A stretch of 35,663 nucleotides of DNA from a virus: positions 1 to 35,663 of the IMG/VR virus record IMGVR_UViG_3300030382_003455; one strand, 5' to 3'. Positions 1 to 6,297 of this stretch are shown piece by piece. The position numbers were made by a program, and so were the translations under genes. The notes below the pieces were generated by a model, which was given only the letters and a program-made list of their open reading frames with translations, made no database searches and was not told the DNA's origin. How positions within the stretch are numbered: the first letter of the stretch is position 1; every line of letters starts with the position of its first letter.

Positions 1-327
1 ATTTGATATATCCCATATATATGCCATAATATCTGCAAATATTCTACCAACCTTATTATCGGAATCATCTCTTCCTGTAGATTGGAATTTTGGTTTATTT
101 GCAGTAAGAAGTGCTTTTGCCTGTTCTACTGCTGGATATATTATATTATCTACAATTGGAACCTGAGAACGCTTAGAGAGTATATTTTTGTGTTCAGCCT
201 TCCATTGCTGGTTATTACGGAACTCATCGTCTTCCATAGCCTGTGTAGACCAGGTTGCCCTGCCCTCATGATAATTATCCAATAGGCGTTCGGATTTCTT
301 TACTTCTGGATGCTTTTCAATTGCCAT
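1..327 (-). CDS. Portal protein, N-terminal part (cut by window edge)
   Basis: The frame is open from an ATG at 325-327 to the left edge, giving 109 residues. It reads MAIEKHPEVKKSERLLDNYH, then a stretch with W-S-T-Q-A-M-E-D-D-E-F and QQW, then VPIVDNIIYPAVEQ and LTANKPKFQ, and ends near FADIMAYIWDISN. This pattern (an acidic E-D-D-x-F-x-x-x-Q-W start, an N-x-I-x-P helix, then a 'K-P-x-F' strand) is typical of P22-type portal proteins, the dodecameric ring through which DNA is packaged and ejected. It lies 98 nt downstream of the large terminase on the same strand, the usual place for a portal gene. No clear SD precedes the ATG. The family call rests on remembered sequence style and position. 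Confidence 0.72.
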   Translation of the reverse strand, partial: MAIEKHPEVKKSERLLDNYHEGRATWSTQAMEDDEFRNNQQWKAEHKNILSKRSQVPIVDNIIYPAVEQAKALLTANKPKFQSTGRDDSDNKVGRIFADIMAYIWDISN

Positions 328-379
328 ATGGTATGTGAGACAACATTGTAGGCTTAACTATACAATATTGCACATTATT

Positions 380-421
380 GGGGATGATTTTAAGAAGTTG
401 AGCTTCCAGCTCTCAACCCCC
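380..421 (-). other. Nested hairpin between terminase and portal
   Basis: GTTGAG (397-402) pairs with CTCAAC (412-417), and GGGG (380-383) can pair with CCCC (418-421) outside it. It fills the 98-nt gap between the terminase stop and the portal start. On the minus strand the inner hairpin is followed by TTCTTAAAA, a poor terminator tail, so partial termination or mRNA processing is as likely as full termination. Confidence 0.4.
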
Positions 422-425
422 TTTA

Positions 426-1913
426 TTAAGCTATTTGCCAGTCACCAAATAAATTGTATCGTTTTTTGGTAAGTAGTGGAACATCTTCTACTTCATGATA
501 AGGTGAGTATGATCCCTTATTAGCATAATAAAGCCCATCTAATAAGTCATCATGCTTGCCTCTTGGGAATAACAGGAGTTCATCCATCAGTTCCTGCTGA
601 TCTTGATGTATGTACATTTGTTTTCTTGCAAATATTGGCTGAAGAGACTCCAGCCTGTTGCTTTTAGAGTTTCTAGGGTTTTCTCTTATATTGAGGCCAG
701 GTATAAACATATTCTCTTCTTTTGAGCGTTTAATCACATATTCACGAAGCATCTCCTGATATCCAACAGATTCAATACGGGTCTTCTCAGATCGGTAACG
801 CCTGTAATTATTTACAATTGCCTCTGCAAGGTCTAGGGGTGTTGCATGCTTGCGGTAGTAAGGCAGAGAGAAACGCCTGTTTTCGTTATCTACTGCTAAA
901 TTATATATTACAGAATAATCTGCGGTTTTCTTTACACTCGATGCAGGATCTACCCCAGTAAACACATTTATAGGAATCACATCTTCACATGAGACACCAT
1001 CCAATGTTTTTAGCCTCAAATAGCTATTATCGTTCTTTCGGAAGAAATCTCCCTCATAGAACCTGAAATCATCCGCTTTAAAGAGCTGATCTTCATCTCC
1101 TACGATTTCACAGGCATATTCACGGTAAAACACCGAAAGTCGGTTAATAGACTCCAATTCCTTCTTTTTTTCAAGAAGTTTGTCAATTCCCCACCATTCT
1201 TCCCATAATGCCTTATTATTCTCGAAATCTGGCTTAAACACCATATTATCCCAACCGTGCATATCTTTCAGTGTCTCCACTAAACACCTCTGGTGCTGAG
1301 GAGTGCCAATTATGACAATTCTCCCTTTTCTGGGGTCAAGTGACGGTACTGCACTCTGTAATAGCCATCTAAGGTTATTTTCCATAGCTTCTGCAGTTTT
1401 GGTATTATTTTCATCTTCGGGGTCATCTACAATAATAAGTGTAGGTCTTTGGTTACCTACCTTGATTCCTCTGATCTGCTGGCCTGTTCCCTTACAAATA
1501 ATCATAGAACCGTCTTTTAGCTCTATTTCTGATTTTGACCAGCTTTTAGCACTATGCTGACCCCAATAACCGAACAATGACCTAAATGTATCCGAATAGT
1601 CCATAGTGTCCTTTAAGAGCCCTAAAAGCTTTACTGCATGATCCTGAGTTCTGGATACCAGTACAATCAGTTTCTGACCTTTGCCATACATTAGGTGATA
1701 AAGGGGGAATATGCCCCCTACAAGCGAGGATTTAGCATGACCCCTAGGTGCTACTATGTTCATCTGCTTTATGTCTATATTCAGGAGTTTTTCAGCTATA
1801 TCATAATGGAAGGATGGAGAATCGGCTGAAAACATATTTGGCATGCATACCTTACCAAACAATATCATATCGTGTTTAAGTTTTTGGAGTATCTGTACTT
1901 GTTTATCTGCCAT
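426..1913 (-). CDS. terL: Terminase large subunit
   Basis: This is the packaging motor: an ATPase that drives DNA through the portal plus a nuclease that cuts the concatemer. At 495 aa it has the usual length. The ATPase Walker A-like segment VAPRGHAKSS is at about residues 54-63 and Walker B with catalytic acids is LIIVDDPED at about 159-167. The RNase H-like nuclease shows a first acidic motif, TGVDPASSVKKTADYS, around residue 320, and a late motif, FPRGKHDDLLDGLYYA, about 30 residues from the C-terminus. The ATG sits directly after the TAG stop of the preceding 52-aa ORF, with only a weak SD (GGGGTCAG), which suggests translational coupling. The portal follows downstream and a small-terminase candidate lies upstream. 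Confidence 0.95.
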   Translation of the reverse strand: MADKQVQILQKLKHDMILFGKVCMPNMFSADSPSFHYDIAEKLLNIDIKQMNIVAPRGHAKSSLVGGIFPLYHLMYGKGQKLIVLVSRTQDHAVKLLGLLKDTMDYSDTFRSLFGYWGQHSAKSWSKSEIELKDGSMIICKGTGQQIRGIKVGNQRPTLIIVDDPEDENNTKTAEAMENNLRWLLQSAVPSLDPRKGRIVIIGTPQHQRCLVETLKDMHGWDNMVFKPDFENNKALWEEWWGIDKLLEKKKELESINRLSVFYREYACEIVGDEDQLFKADDFRFYEGDFFRKNDNSYLRLKTLDGVSCEDVIPINVFTGVDPASSVKKTADYSVIYNLAVDNENRRFSLPYYRKHATPLDLAEAIVNNYRRYRSEKTRIESVGYQEMLREYVIKRSKEENMFIPGLNIRENPRNSKSNRLESLQPIFARKQMYIHQDQQELMDELLLFPRGKHDDLLDGLYYANKGSYSPYHEVEDVPLLTKKRYNLFGDWQIA

Positions 1914-2072
1914 CTAGTAATCTGACCCCATTAAACTGTGCATTGCTCCATCAGTTACTTTTAACCCCATATCTTTTGCAACAACTTTCATTACACTCAT
2001 AAAGGATAAAAGCTTCTTCTCGTTCTTTGATTCAATAACAACCAGCTTTTTATGCTTCTTTGAGTTCTTCAT
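1914..2072 (-). CDS. Small hypothetical protein (52 aa) between terminase genes
   Basis: This short frame fills the gap between the small- and large-terminase genes. It begins MKNSKKHKKLVVIESKNEKK and ends MHSLMGSDY. The ATG overlaps the last 23 nt of the upstream gene and is preceded by AAGGA at a good distance; the TAG directly abuts the terminase ATG. The product is lysine-rich at the N-terminus and mostly helical in character. I do not recognise a family. Tight packing, a good SD and the lack of any other use for this gap support it as real; a role in packaging is only inferred from position. Confidence 0.6.
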   Translation of the reverse strand: MKNSKKHKKLVVIESKNEKKLLSFMSVMKVVAKDMGLKVTDGAMHSLMGSDY

Positions 2073-2829
2073 AGGGCAATTCCTTCTTCTGCGACATTTT
2101 CAGGCTCTTTTTCTCTTCTTTTGCTATTTTATCAAGAATTGTACTTGTCATGTCAATCTGTACTGTATCTGTCTGCATAGACTTCTTAGGGAGCATATCC
2201 ATGATTCTTACAAACTGTTCAGCTCCTCGCAGCATATTTGATGCATCTTTGTTCTCTTTGGCTATATCAATACCATCAATAATCATGTCAAGTACATCCC
2301 CCTGAGAGATGTTTCTGTCCTTTAAAGCTTTCTGTATCTCGTCATCGAGCATTTTTTGTATCCTTTCCTGTTTAAATAGCCTTTTGGCGGTCAAATCAGG
2401 CCTCTCCTGATCTTTTCTGTATATCTTGCCCAGTAGTTCCCAATTTATCCTATCGCCATTCAGCATCATCTCAGCGTACACCTTGACCATATTCTTAGTT
2501 CTGGTCTTTCTGGCTTCCTGTTCGTCCCATGTAAGGGTTCCAACCTGTGTATACTGTCCTGTATCACGGTGAGGTACGTATTTTAGCTCCCTTGCCCCTC
2601 CAAGCCACTGCCTGCCGTACGGAAATGTCACCTGTTCATTGGTTTTAAACTGTTTTCTGTAGATACATTCAGCAATATATCCGTCATCACTTATACCAAA
2701 GTCACCTTCCCGGCATTTCCGCCAAGAACTGTATTTTATTTCCCTATTATTTGCTTCCTCTTCGGAATAAACGGGATAAGTGACATCTTGGTAGTTATTT
2801 TTCTTAAATTTTCTTGTAATATAGTCCAT
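2050..2829 (-). CDS. Terminase small subunit-like protein
   Basis: This 259-aa protein is encoded just upstream of the large terminase. The N-terminal third is rich in aromatic and charged residues (GGARELKYVPHRDTGQYTQV). The C-terminal half is helical, with a segment around residues 150-215 (QERIQKMLDDEIQKALKDRN, then GDVLDMIIDGIDIAKENKDA, then MLRGAEQFVRIMDML). That layout, a helix ending in '...L..A...a......nalraaE...k...ml', resembles the oligomerisation part of Terminase_2-type small subunits, which recognise DNA for packaging. The large size and unusual N-terminus mean it could be a fusion or another DNA-recognition protein. It is the first gene left of the repeat-rich control region. 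No SD is evident at the ATG (2827-2829). Confidence 0.55.
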   Translation of the reverse strand: MDYITRKFKKNNYQDVTYPVYSEEEANNREIKYSSWRKCREGDFGISDDGYIAECIYRKQFKTNEQVTFPYGRQWLGGARELKYVPHRDTGQYTQVGTLTWDEQEARKTRTKNMVKVYAEMMLNGDRINWELLGKIYRKDQERPDLTAKRLFKQERIQKMLDDEIQKALKDRNISQGDVLDMIIDGIDIAKENKDASNMLRGAEQFVRIMDMLPKKSMQTDTVQIDMTSTILDKIAKEEKKSLKMSQKKELPYEELKEA

Positions 2830-2960
2830 ACGGTAGTAACAGTAACGGTAATAACAGTAAAGTATATAAATTATACTGTTGCATTCAGTATCAGTTTAGT
2901 ATAATTTACTGTTACTATAAGTAACAGTATAAAAGTAACAGTTACTATATACTGTTACTT
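2830..2960. promoter_or_regulatory. Repeat-rich control region (AGTAACAGTA/TACTGTTACT cluster)
   Basis: AGTAACAGTA or its complement TACTGTTACT occurs at 2835-2844, 2907-2916, 2920-2929 and 2950-2959, with shorter copies (TAACAGTAA at 2852-2860, TACTGTT at 2874-2880, AGTAACAGT at 2934-2942). TACTGTTACT-ATA-AGTAACAGTA (2907-2929) is a perfect 10-bp inverted repeat with a 3-nt centre, and AGTAAC-A-GTTACT (2934-2946) is a second palindrome. TATAAT-like hexamers occur on both strands (+ 2900-2905, - 2875-2870), but I see no convincing -35 boxes. The cluster lies immediately before the leftward packaging genes and near the start of the rightward block, so it is a likely multi-site operator, switch or replication-protein site. 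Confidence 0.6.
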
Positions 2961-2972
2961 AATCCATGCACT

Positions 2973-3206
2973 TTAATCGTATTCTATATGCGATACTCCT
3001 CGTTTTTTTTCCATCCAGCCCTCAGTTTCAATAACCTTCATTAAAATACCCTCCTCTGCACTGAAAATACCTATCAGTTTCCAAGTAGTTTCCTCCTTTA
3101 CAGACTCCACTAACTCAAATTGACCAGTTTCAATGTTCAGACGCTCTATTTTCGGGATTTTCATCAACCGAAGATAACTAATGAAACAGGGATTCTCTAC
3201 GCCCAT
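2973..3206 (-). CDS. Small hypothetical protein (77 aa)
   Basis: The frame encodes a charged protein rich in beta-type residues (KIPKIERLNIETGQFELVES ... LIGIFSAEEGILMKVIETEG). It lies inside the control region on the leftward strand, between the repeat cluster and the rightward promoter candidate. The annotated start gives MGVENPCFIS; an internal ATG at 3162-3164 would give a 63-aa product starting MKIPKIERL. Neither start has a good SD, so the start is uncertain. I recognise no family. Its place beside the repeats would suit a small regulator, but nothing in the sequence (no clear helix-turn-helix) shows that. Confidence 0.42.
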   Translation of the reverse strand: MGVENPCFISYLRLMKIPKIERLNIETGQFELVESVKEETTWKLIGIFSAEEGILMKVIETEGWMEKKRGVSHIEYD

Positions 3207-3216
3207 TCTTGAAAAA

Positions 3217-3246
3217 TTGCTGTAGACTGCGTGTGTGTAATATACA
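3217..3246 (+). promoter_or_regulatory. Candidate rightward promoter
   Basis: TTGCTG (3217-3222) and TATACA (3241-3246) are spaced by 18 nt, a plausible sigma70-type pair. Initiation would fall around 3253, just before the stem-loop at 3261-3338 and about 150 nt before the first rightward gene. Both boxes deviate from consensus (an alternative -10 is TAATAT at 3238-3243), so this is a candidate only. Confidence 0.35.
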
Positions 3247-3260
3247 GTATCCCTACCCCC

Positions 3261-3338
3261 GTCGCTTCAGGCGGTGCCGGACCTACATTTAGTTGAAAAA
3301 ACACGTTGAGTTGTATCAACCGTCACCACCTGAGCGAC
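3261..3338 (+). ncRNA. Structured leader element at head of rightward block
   Basis: GTCGCTTCAGGCGGTG (3261-3276) pairs with CACCACCTGAGCGAC (3324-3338): 14 base pairs with one bulged T and one C-A mismatch. Inside, GTTGA (3305-3309) pairs with TCAAC (3316-3320). The arms are GC-rich, unlike the surrounding AT-rich DNA. It would form the 5' leader of the first rightward transcript. The strand is inferred from the downstream gene. Confidence 0.5.
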
Positions 3339-3400
3339 GCCCTCGTCGATATAAGGCATAGTACTATATTATGTCTAAACAAACAAACAAAGGACACATC

Positions 3401-3781
3401 ATGAATACATTTAGATTCGAATGTTATGTCGAAGATCTCGTATCAAGAGTCATCGATGGCATAGCCCGCATGGTTAAGCAAGGTTTTACCACTATTCCAC
3501 TAGCTGATAAGTGGGAGAATCTTCCGACCGCTGATAAGGCGAAGATTATACACGGTACTGATCGTATATCACAACGTGATGTAGAACCAGATGATGCCCA
3601 AGCGACACTTGACAAGATGGATGCCTTTGCGTCTATGTTCGGTCTTAAGGGACATGCCCAGTATAACAAGAAGACCAAATTCGCTTGGTGCAACAAGAGA
3701 CCAGACTCTAATGTCTCTTTCGATGCAGTATTGGAGCATAACGATGAGTTGTTGCAGATGCTGGCAGATATGCCACGATAG
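3401..3781 (+). CDS. Hypothetical protein, first gene of rightward block
   Basis: The start was set at 3401 because AAAGGA lies 6 nt before it; an in-frame ATG at 3371 has no SD. The 126-aa product begins MNTFRFECYVEDLVSRVIDG and contains a predominantly helical, charged stretch (WENLPTADKAKIIHGTDRIS) and a C-terminal acidic helix (VLEHNDELLQMLADMPR). I do not recognise a family. It is the first gene after the control region, the position of immediate-early host-takeover genes in many phages, but that role is inference. Its codons are visibly more GC-rich (ATC, GTC, GAC, AAG) than those of the genes that follow, so it may have been acquired separately. Confidence 0.75.
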   Translation: MNTFRFECYVEDLVSRVIDGIARMVKQGFTTIPLADKWENLPTADKAKIIHGTDRISQRDVEPDDAQATLDKMDAFASMFGLKGHAQYNKKTKFAWCNKRPDSNVSFDAVLEHNDELLQMLADMPR

Positions 3782-3792
3782 AGTCCTGGCTC

Positions 3793-3846
3793 TTGCGGGA
3801 ACAGTTGTAAGGGGTGTCATCACGATACCCCTTTAAATCCCTGCAA
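3793..3846 (+). ncRNA. Nested hairpin element after first rightward gene
   Basis: AAGGGGTGT (3809-3817) pairs with ATACCCCTT (3825-3833; 9 pairs, one G-U) around a 7-nt loop. An outer stem TTGC-GGG (3793-3799) pairs with CCC-T-GCAA (3839-3846; 7 pairs, one bulge). No T run follows, so a simple intrinsic terminator is unlikely. Confidence 0.5.
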
Positions 3847-3893
3847 AAAAAAGACGCATAAATTATGTCAATTAAGAAATATGAGTGATAGCA

Positions 3894-4076
3894 ATGGAAA
3901 ATAACAGAGCTGAAGATATCAGAAATATGTCTGATGATGAAATACTTCTTGCATGGTTCATTATTATAAAATCATGGGAAAATGAATCTACCTGTGAACA
4001 TTCTCCAGTAGGAAGATGGGAAAAAGAATGGTATCAAGATTGTATCTATTTTGAAGTACAACGAAGGCATATATAA
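3894..4076 (+). CDS. Small hypothetical protein (60 aa)
   Basis: The product begins MENNRAEDIRNMSDDEILLA and is acidic and aromatic (WFIIIKSWENES; WEKEWYQDCIYFE). I chose the ATG at 3894; a GTG at 3885 in frame would add MIA. A 7-codon reading frame (ATG at 3881) overlaps the start and could be a leader peptide or chance. The SD is weak (GAG). No family is recognised. The following ATG overlaps its stop as TAATG, but that frame is better explained by a structured RNA. Confidence 0.6.
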   Translation: MENNRAEDIRNMSDDEILLAWFIIIKSWENESTCEHSPVGRWEKEWYQDCIYFEVQRRHI

Positions 4077-4087
4077 TGGATAAATTT

Positions 4088-4176
4088 GGAGAGTTGCAAC
4101 ATTGGAGCAAATTAGTGGGTGTGATCCTGAATATAAAGGGATCTGTAATCTGTTCCCCCATTGCTTGTGGCTCTCC
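4088..4176 (+). ncRNA. Structured RNA element (first of a trio)
   Basis: GGAGAG (4088-4093) pairs with CTCTCC (4171-4176). Inside it AGCAA (4106-4110) pairs with TTGCT (4161-4165), TGGG (4116-4119) with CCCA (4157-4160), and GATCC (4123-4127) with GGATC (4139-4143) as the terminal hairpin. Four nested helices in 89 nt are hard to explain by chance. A 50-aa frame crosses it (4076-4228) but has no SD and no recognisable product. Confidence 0.55.
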
Positions 4177-4223
4177 ATTATTCAGAGTTGTCTGTCTCAT
4201 TTATTACAGACAAAGATTTAAAC

Positions 4224-4322
4224 TATGAACTATGAAAGTGGTGTAAGTAACCGAAAGGTGAATCGCCATAACTTTAAGGTCAACGTAACCTTTTAAAGCT
4301 GTTTTAATGCGGGTAGTTCATA
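4224..4322 (+). ncRNA. Structured RNA with GAAA tetraloop arm
   Basis: The closing helix is a perfect 9-bp pairing of TATGAACTA (4224-4232) with TAGTTCATA (4314-4322). It encloses an arm TGGTG/CGCCA (4239-4243/4264-4268) capped by ACC-GAAA-GGT (4250-4259, a GNRA tetraloop) and an arm CTTTAA-GGT/ACC-TT-TTAAAG (4272-4280/4288-4298). The multi-branched form with a GNRA loop is typical of a folded functional RNA. I do not recognise the class. Confidence 0.6.
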
Positions 4323-4326
4323 AGAT

Positions 4327-4444
4327 TTGGGGGTGGAGAACTGAGTATCAAGGAAAGATATGCTCAAGCCTAATTAACTTGAGTTTCTCGCTTATCGGTT
4401 AACCACGATAAGAGAAGTGGGTTTGATTCCCGCCCCCCTAACCA
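4327..4444 (+). ncRNA. tRNA-like structured RNA with encoded CCA
   Basis: The 3' part resembles a tRNA: a stem-loop GTGGG-TTTGATT-CCCGC (4417-4433) with 5 pairs and a 7-nt T-loop-like loop, directly followed by an acceptor-like strand CCCCCTA (4434-4440) and ACCA (4441-4444). CCCCC pairs with GGGGG (4329-4333), and T4334 G4335 follow as in tRNA positions 8-9. Other helices are CTTATCG/CGATAAG (4391-4397/4406-4412), where a long variable arm would be, and CTCAAG/CTTGAG (4363-4368/4378-4383). Against a working tRNA: T instead of invariant C at position 56, a mismatch in the acceptor stem, about 118 nt length, no proper D arm and no 7-nt anticodon loop. It may be a decayed tRNA or a tRNA mimic. 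Confidence 0.5.
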
Positions 4445-4469
4445 TTATTACAAAACAAAGGAGTCCGAA

Positions 4470-4688
4470 ATGAAACATCTAATCAAACTTGTATTAGCTA
4501 TGTTAGGTAATACACATATTGGTTATTCAGGTAAAACAGGAGTTGTTTACTACAATGACAGGAATGGTTTTCCTCAAAGATTAATGTTAAACCTGGATGG
4601 AATAAGAACCCCCAAAGAAACATATTATAAATTATGTCAATTGGCAAAGGTTAGTCCTAGTAATTTTTATAAACAGAATCATAAATAG
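4470..4688 (+). CDS. Small hypothetical protein (72 aa)
   Basis: The start ATG is preceded by AAAGGAG at good spacing. The product begins MKHLIKLVLAMLGN, a short hydrophobic-basic start, followed by a soluble part with GKTGVVYYNDRNGFPQRLML and a C-terminal helix ending SPSNFYKQNHK. The hydrophobic part (about 12 residues) is too short for a confident membrane segment. No family is recognised. It follows the tRNA-like element with only 25 nt between, so the element lies in its leader. Confidence 0.7.
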   Translation: MKHLIKLVLAMLGNTHIGYSGKTGVVYYNDRNGFPQRLMLNLDGIRTPKETYYKLCQLAKVSPSNFYKQNHK

Positions 4689-4704
4689 CATAGGAGTAAA
4701 TATT

Positions 4705-4845
4705 ATGATAGAACTATACGCTGAGACATTACGTTTCTGGCATTTTATTACACCGTACCACAATATCATAGAAGTACGGAAGTCTAACTTTAGCAATTAC
4801 ATATCTGCTAAAGCCAGAGCAAGAGAAAAGGCAGCTACGTGCTGA
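4705..4845 (+). CDS. Small hypothetical protein (46 aa)
   Basis: The ATG at 4705 has AGGAG 8 nt upstream and lies 16 nt after the previous stop. The product begins MIELYAETLRFWHFITPYHN, continues IIEVRKSNFSNYISAKARAR and ends REKAATC. It has an aromatic N-terminal half and a basic, helical C-terminal half. No family is recognised. An intrinsic terminator follows shortly after the stop, which makes it the last gene of a short rightward unit. Confidence 0.6.
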   Translation: MIELYAETLRFWHFITPYHNIIEVRKSNFSNYISAKARAREKAATC

Positions 4846-4866
4846 TCCTTATTTCTGTCCTGTTGT

Positions 4867-4912
4867 ATCTGTTACTTGGGTGGCTGGTTGTCACCCATTT
4901 AACGGATTTTTT
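4867..4912 (+). terminator. Intrinsic terminator
   Basis: ATCTGTTA (4867-4874) pairs with TAACGGAT (4900-4907; 8 pairs, one G-U). GGGTG (4878-4882) pairs with CACCC (4892-4896) above a 3x3 internal loop, and a run of six T residues (4907-4912) follows. This is the best-formed rho-independent terminator in the window and splits the rightward block after the first four genes. Confidence 0.72.
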
Positions 4913-4968
4913 CAGAAACACTTAAATAGAAATAGATATAAAGGATGGCTTTCAAAAAGGAGTTAACA

Positions 4969-5592
4969 ATGAAATGCAAAATAGAATCCTGTAATAATCA
5001 TGCTGAAAAAAGAGCTTTAGAACCATCAGATGAACAAAAATGGCTCTTAAATGCAGATTGGAATTATTATTATATATGTGACAAATGTGAAGACAAAGGA
5101 TGGAAATATAATACTGTAAGCGATGAATATTATTTTAGACCAGCTCATCGAGTTAAAGTAATTTTAAATTTAAAAGAGTCCAAAATGGATAACAAAGATG
5201 ATTCAGTACCATGTTTCGATTCAAAAGGTAATGAGTCCGAATTTGAAAATGATATGAAAAAGCTTGAAGAAGATGGAGTTCTTGAAATAGTAGAAATGCC
5301 ACCACGTGATTTTGAATATGATGAATATGGAAGAAAGTTCTCAAGAATAAAACGATATCCGCCATTCGGCTGTAAGAAATGTTCTGATAATTGTTATAAT
5401 GCATGTAAAACCCTTAGAGATGCTGGTTATAAAATTGAGATAAAAAGAACAAAAACGACTATGATAGAATTTAAAAGAGTACGTGATGTAACAGTTGAAG
5501 AACATGGTATTAATAAGCCTTACAAAGGTGTTTATGCCTGTGTTGTTTGTGGACATGAAGAAATAATGGACAATAGTTTGGAAGAATCTTAA
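4969..5592 (+). CDS. Cysteine-rich putative zinc-binding protein
   Basis: The start was set at 4969 because AAAAAGGAG lies just before it; an ATG at 4945 has its SD too close. The 207-aa product has three cysteine clusters: C-x4-C (MKCKIESCNNH) followed by YYICDKCEDKGW near the N-terminus, GCKKCSDNCYNAC in the middle and YACVVCGHEE near the C-terminus. These would suit two or three zinc-binding knuckles, common in small phage nucleic-acid-binding or takeover proteins. The centre is acidic (GNESEFENDMKKLEEDG). An internal ATG preceded by AAAAGAG (MDNKDDS) could start a second, shorter product. No specific family is recognised. Confidence 0.72.
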   Translation: MKCKIESCNNHAEKRALEPSDEQKWLLNADWNYYYICDKCEDKGWKYNTVSDEYYFRPAHRVKVILNLKESKMDNKDDSVPCFDSKGNESEFENDMKKLEEDGVLEIVEMPPRDFEYDEYGRKFSRIKRYPPFGCKKCSDNCYNACKTLRDAGYKIEIKRTKTTMIEFKRVRDVTVEEHGINKPYKGVYACVVCGHEEIMDNSLEES

Positions 5593-5620
5593 ATAATTAG
5601 TTGCAGGAGACTGTAGCTAT

Positions 5621-5671
5621 AAAACACAAGGGGTGTGAGCTGATAATAGCAATATCATCCCTTAGTGTTTT
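5621..5671 (+). ncRNA. Long hairpin element in leader
   Basis: AAAACAC-AAGGG (5621-5632) pairs with CCCTT-A-GTGTTTT (5659-5671): 12 pairs and one bulged A. TGATA (5641-5645) pairs with TATCA (5653-5657) inside. It ends 3 nt before the GAAAGGG ribosome-binding site of the next gene, so opening or processing of the stem could affect that site. Confidence 0.55.
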
Positions 5672-5687
5672 GAAAGGGAAATACAAT

Positions 5688-5942
5688 ATGAAATATAAAA
5701 TTTTTGTTAGTGGCGCTATGTATGAAGATATCATTGATAAATATGATATACTTTGTGCTAAATATTACTCATTGATAAAAAGAGAACGTAAAACACGGAA
5801 TCTTCTTTATAAAGCTCAAGAAATAATGACACGGCTGAGAAATAGACAGCATCAAATATATTCTTGTGATTGCGGACGAATGAATAAGTCTGTAATAAAT
5901 TCTTTCTTCAGTGATGTAACATCTTTAAAAAAACAAAATTAA
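5688..5942 (+). CDS. Small hypothetical protein (84 aa)
   Basis: The ATG at 5688 follows GAAAGGGAAATACAAT. A longer frame from a TTG at 5601 would have to be translated through the hairpin and is rejected. The product begins MKYKIFVSGAMYEDIIDKYD and has a basic, probably coiled helical middle (LIKRERKTRNLLYKAQEIMT) with a C-D-C pair (SCDCGRMNK). No family is recognised. Confidence 0.65.
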   Translation: MKYKIFVSGAMYEDIIDKYDILCAKYYSLIKRERKTRNLLYKAQEIMTRLRNRQHQIYSCDCGRMNKSVINSFFSDVTSLKKQN

Positions 5943-5954
5943 AAGGAGAATAAT

Positions 5955-6287
5955 ATGTTATATGCATTTAATAATTGCGAGTTTACCAAAATCAATTTAG
6001 ATAAAGCACCTAACCATGATTATTTAATCAAAGGTAAGTGGTTTGATACTGGTAAAAATCATGAAGTTGTAGTTAAAGCACCGGATTTATTTAAATATCA
6101 TCAAGGTGAACTAATACAAAATTGTTTCCCTTATTTATCAAATAAAGATAGGGAATTTTTGATTAGTGGAACATGGTTAGAAGAAGATATTTGTAAATAC
6201 TCTATGATGGAAAATGGTTTCTGTTCCGGTTGGGATGTAGATGCTGAAGATGGAGGACCTTTCATAGTAAAATGCGAATGTAAATAA
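5955..6287 (+). CDS. Hypothetical protein (110 aa)
   Basis: AAAAGGAG precedes the ATG and only 12 nt separate it from the previous gene, so the two are co-transcribed. The product begins MLYAFNNCEFTKINLDKAPN. It has a mixed sheet-type composition with conserved-looking Trp and Gly positions (DYLIKGKWFDTGKNHEVVVK; LISGTWLEEDICKYSMMENG) and ends in an acidic stretch. The two 'G-x-W' repeats, about 50 residues apart, hint at a duplicated beta element. No family is recognised. Confidence 0.7.
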   Translation: MLYAFNNCEFTKINLDKAPNHDYLIKGKWFDTGKNHEVVVKAPDLFKYHQGELIQNCFPYLSNKDREFLISGTWLEEDICKYSMMENGFCSGWDVDAEDGGPFIVKCECK

Positions 6288-6297
6288 TTATAATAAT

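Noticed and set aside
2870-2905. Sigma70 promoters from the TATAAT hexamers on each strand
   Set aside because: Hexamers of this kind are common by chance in AT-rich DNA, and neither has a good -35 box at 16-18 bp, so I did not list them as separate promoters.
2830-2960. CRISPR array
   Set aside because: The repeats are only 7-10 bp, occur in both orientations and lack 30-40 bp spacers; there are no cas genes.
3371-3400. Upstream ATG (3371) as start of the first rightward gene
   Set aside because: The ATG at 3401 has AAAGGA at the right distance and the one at 3371 has nothing.
4076-4228. 50-aa frame starting MDKFGELQHWSKLVG, overlapping the previous stop as TAATG
   Set aside because: It has no SD, an unlikely composition, and is crossed by four nested helices, so I favour a structured RNA. 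It would return if ribosome profiling showed translation.
4327-4444. Ordinary functional tRNA
   Set aside because: The T arm and CCA are convincing but the D arm, anticodon loop, position 56 and length are not, so I report it only as tRNA-like.
5601-5687. TTG at 5601 as start of the 84-aa gene
   Set aside because: The extra 29 codons run through a 12-bp hairpin and the ATG at 5688 has its own SD.
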